Numbered from the stretch's first letter, positions 7,525-15,157 are shown. The stretch: DNA of 22,058 nt from Burkholderiales bacterium RIFCSPHIGHO2_12_FULL_61_11 (GCA_001770785.1 MERZ01000391.1:7158-29215); one strand, 5' to 3'. Program-made: numbers and translations. The notes: generated by a model from the letters alone, not told the origin.

Positions 7525-7683
7525 ATACGGTGGGTTCATGGCGAATACCAAAACCTGCTGCTTATCGATCATGCGCGTTCGCTCAGTGCCTGCTGCAGCG
7601 ATTGGCAACAACCCTAAAGAAGAAACCGCAGTCCGATTCTCGCGGCACTTTGCAAGCATCGGCAGCGTGACAAGGCTCGGCAA

Positions 7684-8202
7684 TCAAGGGCGTTGCTGAC
7701 TCGCATCCACGATCAGCTTGTTCTCCACCGAAGTGACGCCGTTGACCGCTTTGGCGATGTCGGTGGCCCTCTCGCGGGCGGCTCTGGTGGGCGCCGAGCC
7801 GTTCAGGGTCACGGCACCTTTCTTGGTCTCGACGTTGATTTTGATCGCGCTCAGGTCCGGATCTTTGGTAAGTCCGGCCGACACCGCGGCGGTAATGGCC
7901 ACGTCATCGAGCGTTGCAGCCGCTTTGCCAGCAATATCCATGGCCGAAGACCCGGCATTTTGCGTGGCGCCTTTCAGCGCGGCTCCGGCGCTAGCCAGGG
8001 TACTTTCGGTTTTAGCCTTGGCTGCTTCGGCAGCCTGATCCGTCTTTGAAATGGCCGAGTCAAGTTGTTGTCCCACAGTCTGATCGTCGACCTTCTTGCC
8101 GCAAGCGCTCAATGCAAGCACAAGCGCCAGCGAGCCAAGCACAAGCAGCGGCGTCTCGAGACGGTGCCTCGCTGGTAAACGGTCTGATGGGCGTTTTTTC
8201 AT
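7684..8202 (-). CDS. BON-domain lipoprotein, second copy
   Basis: A 172-residue protein with a basic start, a hydrophobic segment and a good lipobox LSAC (lipidated cysteine C34). An alanine-rich helical linker (about 45-100, with repeated AAxAxA patterns) leads to one BON domain (about 105-172: LDDVAITAAVSAGLTKD, INVETKKGAVTLNGSA, VTSVENKLIV). It is likely anchored in the outer or inner membrane facing the periplasm. The ATG at 8202 was preferred over an upstream in-frame start at 8238 because AGGA lies 5 bp before it and a basic signal-peptide start follows. It converges with the other BON lipoprotein and has a similar domain, with DD-AITAAV and VET--G-V-L-G in common. The linker is longer than in the first copy. 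Confidence 0.87.
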   Translation of the reverse strand: MKKRPSDRLPARHRLETPLLVLGSLALVLALSACGKKVDDQTVGQQLDSAISKTDQAAEAAKAKTESTLASAGAALKGATQNAGSSAMDIAGKAAATLDDVAITAAVSAGLTKDPDLSAIKINVETKKGAVTLNGSAPTRAARERATDIAKAVNGVTSVENKLIVDASQQRP

Positions 8203-8326
8203 GGGGGTCCTGTTCGTGAAAATGGGCATGCCCAACAAATGTCAAAGACGAGCACGCCAAACGACGATCCTGAAATCGCAAGCATTCACTATAACCAGCG
8301 CTTGGTGCCGTGCCGGATAGGCAGGG

Positions 8327-8857
8327 CTACAAATAACAACTTCCATGCTGCTTCCGGAACACCCGTGGATAAACCGGGGGCAGTGCCTGAGTTGGCGAAA
8401 ACATTCCGAGCCCCGCAGCTTCTGCGCGGCCCTGCTGCAAGGCATAGGGGCCTGCACTGTTTCGGTAACGGTAGGACCAGGCCAGTCCCTGCGCGACCAT
8501 CCATGCGCCCAGGTCTTGGTCGGCCAGAACAATCCGCGCCAGCAGGCGGCCATAATCATCTTGCTGCTTGCCATGAACCGCGACGCGCTGACCCAGCACC
8601 CGGCGCTTGAGCGCATCGCCGGATGCGAGTCCGCCTGGTTGACAAATCTCCGGCGCGTCGATGCCGTCAATCCGAATGCTGACCGGCTTGCCACCGTCGG
8701 CTGGTCGAACATGGACGGTGTCGCCGTCGACCACATAGGTGACGACTCCCCACCAAGCGGCCTGGTAGCGTGCCAATGCAAAAGCCGGGGAGCTCCAAGC
8801 AAGCAATGCGGAAAAGGCCAGAACGGCCAGATATTTTGCGCTGCAGGAAAGATTCAT
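8327..8857 (-). CDS. Secreted thermonuclease-like protein (SNase family)
   Basis: A 176-residue protein with an N-terminal signal peptide (cleavage near AFA-LA, about residue 27) and one Staphylococcus-nuclease-like OB-fold domain. Visible catalytic features are VVDGDTVHV (metal-site region), the SIRIDGIDAPE motif giving the equivalents of Arg35 and Glu43 (R62 and E70 here), and YGRLLARI giving the equivalent of Arg87 (R104). It is therefore predicted to be an active, calcium-dependent, exported nuclease acting on DNA and RNA. The frame also opens with TTG at 8866, three codons earlier; the ATG at 8857 was preferred. Neither has a clear ribosome binding site. It follows the DUF429 gene by about 105 bp on the same strand. 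Confidence 0.87.
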   Translation of the reverse strand: MNLSCSAKYLAVLAFSALLAWSSPAFALARYQAAWWGVVTYVVDGDTVHVRPADGGKPVSIRIDGIDAPEICQPGGLASGDALKRRVLGQRVAVHGKQQDDYGRLLARIVLADQDLGAWMVAQGLAWSYRYRNSAGPYALQQGRAEAAGLGMFSPTQALPPVYPRVFRKQHGSCYL

Positions 8858-8869
8858 ATTTTTCAATTA

Positions 8870-8920
8870 CTACTAAATTGATAGCTACTCACACCCGTAT
8901 TTACCAAGCTAGAGGACTAA
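8870..8920. repeat. AT-rich intergenic repeat, copy A (degenerate)
   Basis: An AT-rich stretch between the SNase and DUF429 genes holds AAATTGATAGCTA at 8875-8887 and a CTAGAGG block at about 8909-8914. The core matches, in inverted orientation, the intergenic sequence at 11127-11140 at 12 of 14 bases. It resembles the short imperfect palindromes scattered between genes in Comamonadaceae genomes; that family comparison is from memory and not tested here. Confidence 0.4.
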
Positions 8921-8962
8921 ACATGCATAATTTTTCGATAGATGCGTTGTGCCTAAAGGTAT

Positions 8963-9811
8963 TCAAGGAGTGAGTTCACAAGAGCCAATTGCCTGTGCCG
9001 TGACAATCCAGCCTTCCAGTGGATCCATTTCCAGCGGCAAACCATAACGGGGTGCGCCCTGCCGTGCCGCCCAAGCCGCCTGCATCAGGCACAGCACGGC
9101 ATCCAGGCTGTCGCCGCTGGCGTCGTCAATCAGGGCGTCGCGCTGGGCATGGCTGACTTTCAGGCGCAGACCGAGACGGGTTTGCCCATGCTCCAGCGCG
9201 GTGATCAGGTCCTTGCGCGCAATCAGGCGATCAGCCGTCTGCTTGGCCCTGTCGTCGCTCTTGTAAGGGCGCTTGCCCAGCACCTCGCGCGCGAGCAGGC
9301 CCGGGTAGCCTTCCAGCGCAACCCGGCGGCTATCGCCCGGGTTGAGGCAGGCAATGTGCACGCCGGCGGCCATCAGCCGCGGCACACCAGCATGCAGCAT
9401 GTAGGCCACTGGTGGGTTGACCCATTTCATCGACGGGCTGGAGCCAGCAGGATTGTCAGCGGCACGGTGGGCAAATTTATGCCCCGCGGGACGCGCATCG
9501 CAAAACGCCGCAAAGGCAGCGCGAATCTCGGGCCGGCTCAAGGCGGCGTAGTGACGGATCAGCACCGGCCAATGCGCGGGCCAGCCAAGCTGCATGACCA
9601 GTTCGCGTGGCAGACCGAATGGAAAATCGAAGGCGGCTATCCATGCTCGGTCCCGGCGCAACCACTGCTCAAATCCGTCCAGCGACTCAATGCGCTCCAG
9701 ACCCGCCAGCAGCACCCGCCCTTTGGCGGCCGAGCCGGTGGCCATCACAATGGGTTTGCGGCGGCAGGGGCGGCTGGAAAAGTCGCAGCCGACCAGGTCG
9801 TCAGAGATCAT
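8963..9811 (-). CDS. DUF429 family protein (predicted nuclease fold)
   Basis: A 282-residue protein of the DUF429 family, thought to have an RNase H-like fold and to act as a nuclease, though no reaction is established to my knowledge. Features seen are a first acidic strand GCDFSSRP (D10), a second AAFDFPFGLP (D62), a central ALEGYPGLLAREVLG, a KSDDRAKQTADRL segment, and a C-terminal DDASGDSLDAVLCLMQAAWA helix that supplies further acidic residues. The ATG at 9811 is preceded by GGAAGG at about 6 bp. It lies between the BLUF gene and the SNase gene, all on the minus strand. No signal peptide is seen, so it is likely cytoplasmic. Confidence 0.82.
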   Translation of the reverse strand: MISDDLVGCDFSSRPCRRKPIVMATGSAAKGRVLLAGLERIESLDGFEQWLRRDRAWIAAFDFPFGLPRELVMQLGWPAHWPVLIRHYAALSRPEIRAAFAAFCDARPAGHKFAHRAADNPAGSSPSMKWVNPPVAYMLHAGVPRLMAAGVHIACLNPGDSRRVALEGYPGLLAREVLGKRPYKSDDRAKQTADRLIARKDLITALEHGQTRLGLRLKVSHAQRDALIDDASGDSLDAVLCLMQAAWAARQGAPRYGLPLEMDPLEGWIVTAQAIGSCELTP

Positions 9812-9888
9812 ACGGCCCTTCCCGGGAGTCTGAAGGCAAGCGGGAACAACACGTTGTCAGGCCCGCGACGCATCGTGCTCGGCACGCG

Positions 9889-10311
9889 TCAGGCGCGCCC
9901 AATGATGGCGGCCGTGGCCATCAACTCCTCTAGCAAGGCAAGCGACACCTTGCCCGACACCAAATACGGATTGAGCTCGGGCTTTTCTGAATATTTCAGC
10001 AAAATGGATTGATTCAGCCTGAGCAGGTTGACCTGCCCCATGGTCCAGCCGCCAAAGCGGCGTTCAGAAATTTCTTCGTAGTCCAGCAGCACCACATCCT
10101 TGTGGCGCGGATCGCGCTGAATGTGACCGTAAAGCTCACTGACCGCCATCCGGCCGCCTTCGATCGCCTGCAGGAAGATGCCGCCGCCGTAGCACAAGAT
10201 GCCTGTAATGCCACAGGTCGGGTTGTGCTGGCGTGACTGCGCGAGAATGGCGTCAATGACATCCGGACTGATGTCCACGGCGCGGCTGGAATAAAGCAAA
10301 CGTACCAACAT
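9889..10311 (-). CDS. BLUF-domain blue-light photoreceptor (short type)
   Basis: A 140-residue stand-alone BLUF protein (sensor of blue light using FAD). All residues known to matter for the photocycle are in place: Y7 (LLYSSRA), N30 (SRQHNPTCGITGIL), Q48 (IFLQAIEGG), and W89 and M91 (GGWTMGQ), corresponding to Y21, N45, Q63, W104 and M106 of AppA. The remaining about 45 residues form the usual helical cap. There is no attached enzyme or DNA-binding domain, so the output must go through a partner protein. The start codon lies only 4 bp after the folE stop, with AAAGG inside the end of folE as a ribosome binding site, so the two genes are almost certainly co-transcribed and perhaps translationally coupled. 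Confidence 0.93.
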   Translation of the reverse strand: MLVRLLYSSRAVDISPDVIDAILAQSRQHNPTCGITGILCYGGGIFLQAIEGGRMAVSELYGHIQRDPRHKDVVLLDYEEISERRFGGWTMGQVNLLRLNQSILLKYSEKPELNPYLVSGKVSLALLEELMATAAIIGRA

Positions 10312-10315
10312 GAAA

Positions 10316-11038
10316 CTAGCCTTTCTGGGGAATCAGTGCCAGAAACTCACGGCGCAGCGCCGGATCCTTCAGGAACACGCCGCGCATCACCGAGTTGATC
10401 ATCTTGCTGTCCAGATCCTTGACGCCGCGCCATGACATGCAAAAGTGGCTGGCTTCCATTACGATGGCCAAGCCGTCGGGCTGGGTCTTTTCCATGATGA
10501 GATCGGCCAGTTGCACCACGGCTTCCTCCTGAATTTGCGGTCGGCCCATGATCCACTCAGCCAGCCGCGCATACTTGGAGAGACCAATCACATTGGTGTG
10601 CTCGTTGGGCATCACGCCAATCCAGACCTTGCCGATGATCGGACAAAAATGGTGCGAGCAAGCGCTACGCACCGTGATGGGCCCAACGATCAGCAGCTCG
10701 TTGAGATGCCCGGCATTCGGAAACTCGGTGATGGTTGGCACTGGCACATAGCGGCCATTGAAAACCTCGCTCAGGTACAGCTTGGCGACTCGGCGTGCGG
10801 TGTTGTGGGTGTTGTGGTCGCCAGCGGTGTCGATCACCAGACTGTCGAGCACGCCTTGCATCTTGACTTCGACCTCGTCAAGCAGCTTTTCCATCTCGCC
10901 CGGCTCAATGAACTCGGCAATGTTGTCGTTCGCATGGAACCGTTTGCGGGCTTGGGTCAGGCGTTCTCGGATCTTGACGGAAACAGGCGTGCCTTCGTCT
11001 GTCACGTCCTTGGGGAGCGTAGTAAGTTTCATAAGCAT
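10316..11038 (-). CDS. folE: GTP cyclohydrolase I
   Basis: A 240-residue type IA GTP cyclohydrolase, which converts GTP to 7,8-dihydroneopterin triphosphate, the first step of folate (and other pterin) synthesis. The zinc ligands are visible as C127 and H130 in SACSHHFCP and C200 in ASHFCMSWRG. Other signatures are HTNVIGLSKYARLAEW and RPQIQEE. Residues 1-40 are a variable N-terminal extension; the enzyme core starts at about residue 45. The start is ATG 11038, with an alternative ATG two codons later (11032). The next gene, a BLUF photoreceptor, begins 4 bp after the stop. The nudB gene for the next folate step lies about 1.6 kb upstream on the same strand. Confidence 0.95.
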   Translation of the reverse strand: MLMKLTTLPKDVTDEGTPVSVKIRERLTQARKRFHANDNIAEFIEPGEMEKLLDEVEVKMQGVLDSLVIDTAGDHNTHNTARRVAKLYLSEVFNGRYVPVPTITEFPNAGHLNELLIVGPITVRSACSHHFCPIIGKVWIGVMPNEHTNVIGLSKYARLAEWIMGRPQIQEEAVVQLADLIMEKTQPDGLAIVMEASHFCMSWRGVKDLDSKMINSVMRGVFLKDPALRREFLALIPQKG

Positions 11039-11096
11039 GTCAGATATTAACAGCCTGCCAAAAAATCGGTCTTCTCCGGAATTTTGCAGTTGTTTT

Positions 11097-11147
11097 TTCC
11101 TATAACCATTGATGGGCGCTGGCTATTAGCTATGAATTTTATAGCTA
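11097..11147. repeat. AT-rich intergenic repeat, copy B, with palindrome
   Basis: Upstream of folE, TAGCTAT (11127-11133) and ATAGCTA (11141-11147) form a perfect 7-bp inverted repeat around 7 bases. Read on the minus strand, its core AAAATTCATAGCTA matches copy A near 8875. It lies about 90-110 bp before the folE start and could influence folE transcription, but no promoter hexamers could be assigned. Confidence 0.45.
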
Positions 11148-11182
11148 GAAAACACTCCCGCGGGCGGCACCTTGGACCGGGC

Positions 11183-12439
11183 TCAGTATCGCTGTCCGGT
11201 CACAAGCAGTGCCAGACGCATCAAGGCATAAGCCAGCCAGCCTTGCAGGCGCTGGACCAGCGGCCGATGAGCATATTCAATCGGGTCCATGAGCCGGCCG
11301 TGACTGGCCATGGCCACTCGCAGTCGGCCTCTCAAGGCTTCGGCAAACGCCCTGTCGTCGACAATCACATTCGCTTCACGGGCCAGCAGCAAGCTCAATG
11401 GATCCAGATTGGACGAGCCCACAGTCGCCCAATGGCCATCCACCACGGCGACTTTGGCGTGAAGAAAACTGGCGGCGTATTCGTGGATTTCCACCCCTGC
11501 CGCCAACAAGGCGCCATAGACGGGCCGTGCCGCATGGTATGGCATGAAATACTCGTACTTTCCCTGCAGCAGCAAGACGACACGCACACCGCGTCTGGAG
11601 GCCCTGATGAGGGCATGGCGCAATTTGCCACCGGGCAGGAAATAAGCATTGGCAATGATGACCTCCTGCCGGGCCTTGCCGATGGCCTTGCGGTAAGCGC
11701 GCTCAATACTGCTGCGGTTGCGCAGGTTGTCACGCAATATCAGCGCCGCCCTGGGGCCTGCAACGGCAGCGTTCCGGGGGGCGGCTCCCACCGCTGGCCG
11801 GTGGGTGAGTGGCCTGGTGTCGGCGCGTCGGCCGTAACCGGCCGCCTTGAACTTTTCCCAGGCCTCGCTCAGATGCCTCTGCCGCGCGCTATAGCCGGCC
11901 TGAACGCGCCACCAGAGCAGCGCCATGGCATCGGCGGCAGCAAGCGCCAACGGCCCGGTCACTGCGACGGAAAAATCAAAGCGCGGGGCTTGCAGCTCGC
12001 CATAGACGGGATCGTAAAAATCGTCAAGTATGTTGATACCGCCACAAAAGACCACCTGCTGGTCGACCACGCACAGCTTGCGATGCAGCCTGCGCCAGCG
12101 GTTCGGAAAAAACAGGCCCAGCCCGTTCATACCCGCCAGGCCAGCGCCCAGCGGTGAATACACGCACCACTCAACACCTGCTTCAGTGAATTTCTTGTGC
12201 CACACGGCCGGCAAGGGATCGGTGCCGATGCCGTCCACCAGCACCTGAACCGTCACACCGCGCGCCGCAGCCCGCGCCAAGGCATCGGCAATCTGCGCCC
12301 CGACGCCGTGGAAATCAAAAATATAGGTTTCCAGCTGTATCCACTTCGCGGCAGCATCAAAGGCCTTGATAAGTGCCGGGAAAAGCGCCTGTCCGCCTTG
12401 GAACAATTGCACTTCCTCGGACTTCTGGAGTTGGGGCAT
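11183..12439 (-). CDS. clsB: Cardiolipin synthase B-like phospholipase D family protein
   Basis: A 418-residue enzyme with two HKD (phospholipase D) motifs: H119/K121/D126 in LHRKLCVVDQQ and H327/K329/D334 in LHAKVAVVDGH. Each is followed by the expected glycine/serine-asparagine strand (GGINILDD and GSSNLDPLS). This arrangement and length match bacterial cardiolipin synthase ClsB, which makes cardiolipin by phosphatidyl transfer at the inner membrane. No N-terminal membrane helices are present, as expected for ClsB rather than ClsA. The ATG at 12439 (MPQLQKSEE) was chosen. The open frame continues upstream to 12577, but those 46 codons run into the inverted-repeat element at 12503-12638 and have no family similarity. 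The ribosome binding site is weak. Confidence 0.87.
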   Translation of the reverse strand: MPQLQKSEEVQLFQGGQALFPALIKAFDAAAKWIQLETYIFDFHGVGAQIADALARAAARGVTVQVLVDGIGTDPLPAVWHKKFTEAGVEWCVYSPLGAGLAGMNGLGLFFPNRWRRLHRKLCVVDQQVVFCGGINILDDFYDPVYGELQAPRFDFSVAVTGPLALAAADAMALLWWRVQAGYSARQRHLSEAWEKFKAAGYGRRADTRPLTHRPAVGAAPRNAAVAGPRAALILRDNLRNRSSIERAYRKAIGKARQEVIIANAYFLPGGKLRHALIRASRRGVRVVLLLQGKYEYFMPYHAARPVYGALLAAGVEIHEYAASFLHAKVAVVDGHWATVGSSNLDPLSLLLAREANVIVDDRAFAEALRGRLRVAMASHGRLMDPIEYAHRPLVQRLQGWLAYALMRLALLVTGQRY

Positions 12440-12502
12440 GAGCGATCGCTTTTGTGTCAGGTGCTTTAAAGAAACTGCCAGGGGTTTGTAGAGCTTAGTC
12501 CA

Positions 12503-12638
12503 GGAGCCTGTCGGGCTTAAAGAATCGAAGCGAAAATTCGGCTGGGCGAGGACAGATTTTGTCGATTTTGCAGTCAATAGTCTCTATTGACCGTCCAGAC
12601 GGATTTGCAGCCGATTTCCTTTAAGTCCGACAGGCTCC
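12503..12638. mobile_element. 136-bp MITE-like element with 20-bp terminal inverted repeats
   Basis: The ends GGAGCCTGTCGGGCTTAAAG (12503-12522) and CTTTAAGTCCGACAGGCTCC (12619-12638) are reverse complements with one mismatch. The centre holds a perfect 8-bp hairpin, GTCAATAG / CTATTGAC (12573-12580 and 12584-12591, 3-nt loop). There is no coding capacity. CCAGG occurs at both borders (12500-12504 and 12638-12642, overlapping the arms) and could be a target duplication, but the palindromic ends make this uncertain. It fills most of the gap between nudB (stop 11 bp away) and the cls start. Confidence 0.7.
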
Positions 12639-12648
12639 CAGGCCCGAC

Positions 12649-13095
12649 TCAAGCCATGAACTTCGGCAGCAGCAGGATGGCTTCGGCGTTGGAAGGAGAA
12701 AAGCAGCGATCAGCGGCAGCCCGGTGCGGCAACCATTGCCAGGCCGTGTGTTCGCGCGGATTGAGCCTCACGTCACACACCCTGGGCAGGCGCAGACCGA
12801 ACACATGCTCGGTATTGCGGCTCACGCCAGGCGCATAACGATGGCGCCAGGCCGGGTAAATTTCATAGATATTCGAGAGGCCCCAATCGCGCCATTGCCC
12901 TGATGAGGCAGTCAGGCCAGTTTCTTCCATCACCTCACGCCGCGCGGTCTGCAGCAACGGCTCGTCCACTGCCGCTTTGGAGCCCGTGACGCTTTGCCAG
13001 AAGCCCGGGTAGTCGGCTCGCTCAATCAGCAGCACCTCCAACAGCGGCGTGTAAATGACGACCAACACCGATTCAGGGATCTTGAATGGTTTCAA
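12649..13095 (-). CDS. nudB: Dihydroneopterin triphosphate diphosphatase (Nudix)
   Basis: A 148-residue Nudix hydrolase that begins MKPFKIPESVLVVIY and contains FWQSVTGS, both typical of NudB, which removes pyrophosphate from dihydroneopterin triphosphate, the product of FolE. The Nudix box is seen as G38 ... E45 ... R53-E54-V-M-E57-E58-T-G60-L. The spacing between the first glycine and glutamate is one residue longer than the textbook pattern. The start is a TTG at 13095: no in-frame ATG lies nearby, homology begins at the first residue, and AGGGGA lies about 5 bp upstream. It follows aspS, with 202 bp between them occupied by two copies of a 67-bp repeat. Confidence 0.88.
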   Translation of the reverse strand: MKPFKIPESVLVVIYTPLLEVLLIERADYPGFWQSVTGSKAAVDEPLLQTARREVMEETGLTASSGQWRDWGLSNIYEIYPAWRHRYAPGVSRNTEHVFGLRLPRVCDVRLNPREHTAWQWLPHRAAADRCFSPSNAEAILLLPKFMA

Positions 13096-13141
13096 AGCAT
13101 TCCCCTGCCCTCTTTCTCAAAGGGATTAGCAGCACCAAAAA

Positions 13142-13208
13142 GGGCCGCCCCAAGCAAGGCCAGCCCCCTCGGGGGGCAGCGAAGCACACGCAGTGGCGAG
13201 CGTGGGGG
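13142..13208. repeat. 67-bp direct repeat, copy 1
   Basis: The first of two identical 67-bp units in the aspS-nudB gap, starting GGGCCGCCCCAAGCAAGG and ending GCGAGCGTGGGGG. Each unit has an internal GC-rich hairpin, GCCCCC-TC-GGGGGC. A diverged copy is recognisable at 17895-17974. Confidence 0.9.
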
Positions 13209-13225
13209 TCAACGGCCGCCGTGCC

Positions 13226-13292
13226 GGGCCGCCCCAAGCAAGGCCAGCCCCCTCGGGGGGCAGCGAAGCACACGCAGTGGCGAGCGTGGGGG
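13226..13292. repeat. 67-bp direct repeat, copy 2
   Basis: Identical to copy 1 at all 67 positions and separated from it by 17 bp (13209-13225). It ends 5 bp from the aspS stop codon. It lies between genes that are probably co-transcribed, so the hairpins would be present in the aspS-nudB transcript. Confidence 0.9.
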
Positions 13293-13297
13293 CCATT

Positions 13298-15115
13298 TCA
13301 CTCAGGCTGCGGGCTGCGCAGGCGAATATGCAGTTCGCGCAGCTGCTTTTCATCCACCGGGCTGGGTGCATGAGTGAGCAGGCATTGCGCGCGCTGGGTT
13401 TTGGGGAAAGCGATCACATCGCGAATCGACTCGGCACCGGTCATCATGGTCACGATGCGGTCCAGGCCAAAGGCCACGCCACCGTGCGGCGGTGCGCCAT
13501 ACTGCAGCGCGTCGAGCAGGAAGCCGAACTTCTCCTGGGCCTCCTCAGGGCCAATCTTCAGGGCATTGAAGACCTTGCTCTGCACCTCGGCACGGTGGAT
13601 ACGCACTGAACCGCCTCCCAACTCCCAGCCGTTGAGCACCATGTCGTAGGCCTTGGCAATGCAGCGTCCCGGATCGGTATCCATCCAGTCTTCATGGCCG
13701 TCCTTGGGGGCCGTGAACGGATGGTGCACCGCACTCCAGCGCTGACCCGCTTCGTCAAACTCGAACATCGGAAAATCGACCACCCACAGTGGCTTCCAGC
13801 CCGGGGTGAACAAACCGGCCTTCTTGCCAAACTCGCTGTGGCCGACCTTGACGCGCAGCGCGCCGATACTGTCGTTGACCACCTTGGCCTTGTCGGCGCC
13901 AAAGAAAATCACGTCACCGTTATGCGCTGCCGTGCGCTTGAGGATTTCGGCAATCGCCGCATCGTGAATATTCTTGACGATGGGGCTCTGCAGCCCTTCC
14001 CGGCCCTTGCTGACATCGTTGACCTTGATCCAGGCCAAACCCTTGGCACCGTAGATCTTGACGAACTCGGTATAGCCATCAATTTCGCTGCGGCTCATTT
14101 CAGCGCCACCCGGCACGCAAAGGGCGACGACGCGGCCTCCAGGTGTCGTGGCCGGGGCACTGAACACCTTGAAGTCAACATCGGTCATGACATCAGTCAG
14201 CTCGGTGAACGCCATGTTCACGCGCAGGTCAGGCTTGTCGGAGCCGTAACGGTGCATGGCCTCGGCATAGGTCATGACCGGGAACTCGCCCAAGTCGACA
14301 TTCAGCACGGTCTTGAAAATGTTGCTGATCATGCCCTGGAACAGGTCGCGAATTTCCTGCTCGCCCATGAACGAGGTCTCGATATCGATCTGCGTGAATT
14401 CAGGCTGGCGGTCGGCTCGCAGGTCTTCGTCGCGGAAGCATTTGGTAATCTGGTAATAGCGGTCAAAGCCCGCCACCATCAGCAACTGCTTGAACAGCTG
14501 CGGGCTCTGCGGCAGCGCAAAAAAATGACCTGCATTGACGCGGCTGGGAACGAGGTAATCGCGCGCGCCTTCAGGCGTGCTTTTGGTCAGCATGGGGGTT
14601 TCAATGTCGATGAAACCGTTGGCATCGAGAAACTTGCGCGTTTCCATGGCCACGCGGTAACGCAGCATCAGGTTGTTCTGCATGTAGGGGCGACGCAGGT
14701 CCAGCACGCGGTGGGTCAGGCGCGTGGTCTCCGACAGGTTGTCGTCATCGAGCTGGAACGGCGGCGTGACGCTGGGGTTGAGCACGATCAGTTCATGGCA
14801 CAGCACCTCGACCTTGCCGCTTTTCAGGCTGTCGTTGGTCGTACCTGCCGGACGGGCACGCACCACTCCCTTGACCTGAACGCAAAACTCATTGCGCACG
14901 CTCTCGGCCGTCGTGAACATGTCGGCTCGGTCAGGGTCGCACACCACCTGCACATAACCCTCTCGGTCACGCAAGTCAATGAAAATCACGCCACCATGGT
15001 CGCGCCGGCGGTTCACCCAGCCGCACAGGCTGACGGATTGACCCATGAGGCCCTCGGTCACCAGACCGCAATAGTTTGAACGCATTTGGGAAACGACAGG
15101 GGAAACGATAGGCAT
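13298..15115 (-). CDS. aspS: Aspartyl-tRNA synthetase
   Basis: A 605-residue class II synthetase that charges tRNA-Asp. The N-terminal OB-fold anticodon-binding domain ([14 protein letters not shown]) is followed by the catalytic domain with motif 2 [18 protein letters not shown], a bacterial GAD insert domain (about 310-430), and motif 3 [13 protein letters not shown]. The ATG at 15115 gives a 10-residue extension over the usual MRSNYCG start; an internal ATG at 15085 is the alternative, and neither has a clear ribosome binding site. H40 in RRRDH and G91 in RPAGT match residues reported for non-discriminating enzymes that also charge tRNA-Asn. It lies in a minus-strand run with the DUF502 gene (42 bp upstream) and nudB. 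Confidence 0.97.
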   Translation of the reverse strand: MPIVSPVVSQMRSNYCGLVTEGLMGQSVSLCGWVNRRRDHGGVIFIDLRDREGYVQVVCDPDRADMFTTAESVRNEFCVQVKGVVRARPAGTTNDSLKSGKVEVLCHELIVLNPSVTPPFQLDDDNLSETTRLTHRVLDLRRPYMQNNLMLRYRVAMETRKFLDANGFIDIETPMLTKSTPEGARDYLVPSRVNAGHFFALPQSPQLFKQLLMVAGFDRYYQITKCFRDEDLRADRQPEFTQIDIETSFMGEQEIRDLFQGMISNIFKTVLNVDLGEFPVMTYAEAMHRYGSDKPDLRVNMAFTELTDVMTDVDFKVFSAPATTPGGRVVALCVPGGAEMSRSEIDGYTEFVKIYGAKGLAWIKVNDVSKGREGLQSPIVKNIHDAAIAEILKRTAAHNGDVIFFGADKAKVVNDSIGALRVKVGHSEFGKKAGLFTPGWKPLWVVDFPMFEFDEAGQRWSAVHHPFTAPKDGHEDWMDTDPGRCIAKAYDMVLNGWELGGGSVRIHRAEVQSKVFNALKIGPEEAQEKFGFLLDALQYGAPPHGGVAFGLDRIVTMMTGAESIRDVIAFPKTQRAQCLLTHAPSPVDEKQLRELHIRLRSPQPE

Positions 15116-15157
15116 AAAAATACTCGAACTTTCAGCGCCAGGGCGCAGTTGCGCCGT

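Noticed and set aside
7439..7683. Short open frames on both strands between the convergent BON genes
   Set aside because: No ribosome binding site, no recognisable sequence, and the clear terminator at 7492-7524 lies inside them.
11084..12157. A 357-codon open frame on the plus strand
   Set aside because: Antisense to clsB, whose two HKD motifs are intact; no domain is recognisable in this frame.
12440..12577. A 46-residue N-terminal extension of the cardiolipin synthase
   Set aside because: The extra codons overlap the inverted-repeat element and have no family similarity or signal peptide; the ATG at 12439 fits the ClsB start.
13142..13292. Repeats considered as a CRISPR array
   Set aside because: Only two units of 67 bp with one 17-bp spacer, GC-rich with a hairpin, no cas genes, and a third diverged copy elsewhere. 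This fits an intergenic repeat family.
13694..15079. A 461-codon open frame on the plus strand
   Set aside because: It lies wholly antisense to aspS, whose protein is unmistakable. Its translation has no recognisable domain and shows the His/Gln/Arg-rich look of high-GC antisense frames.
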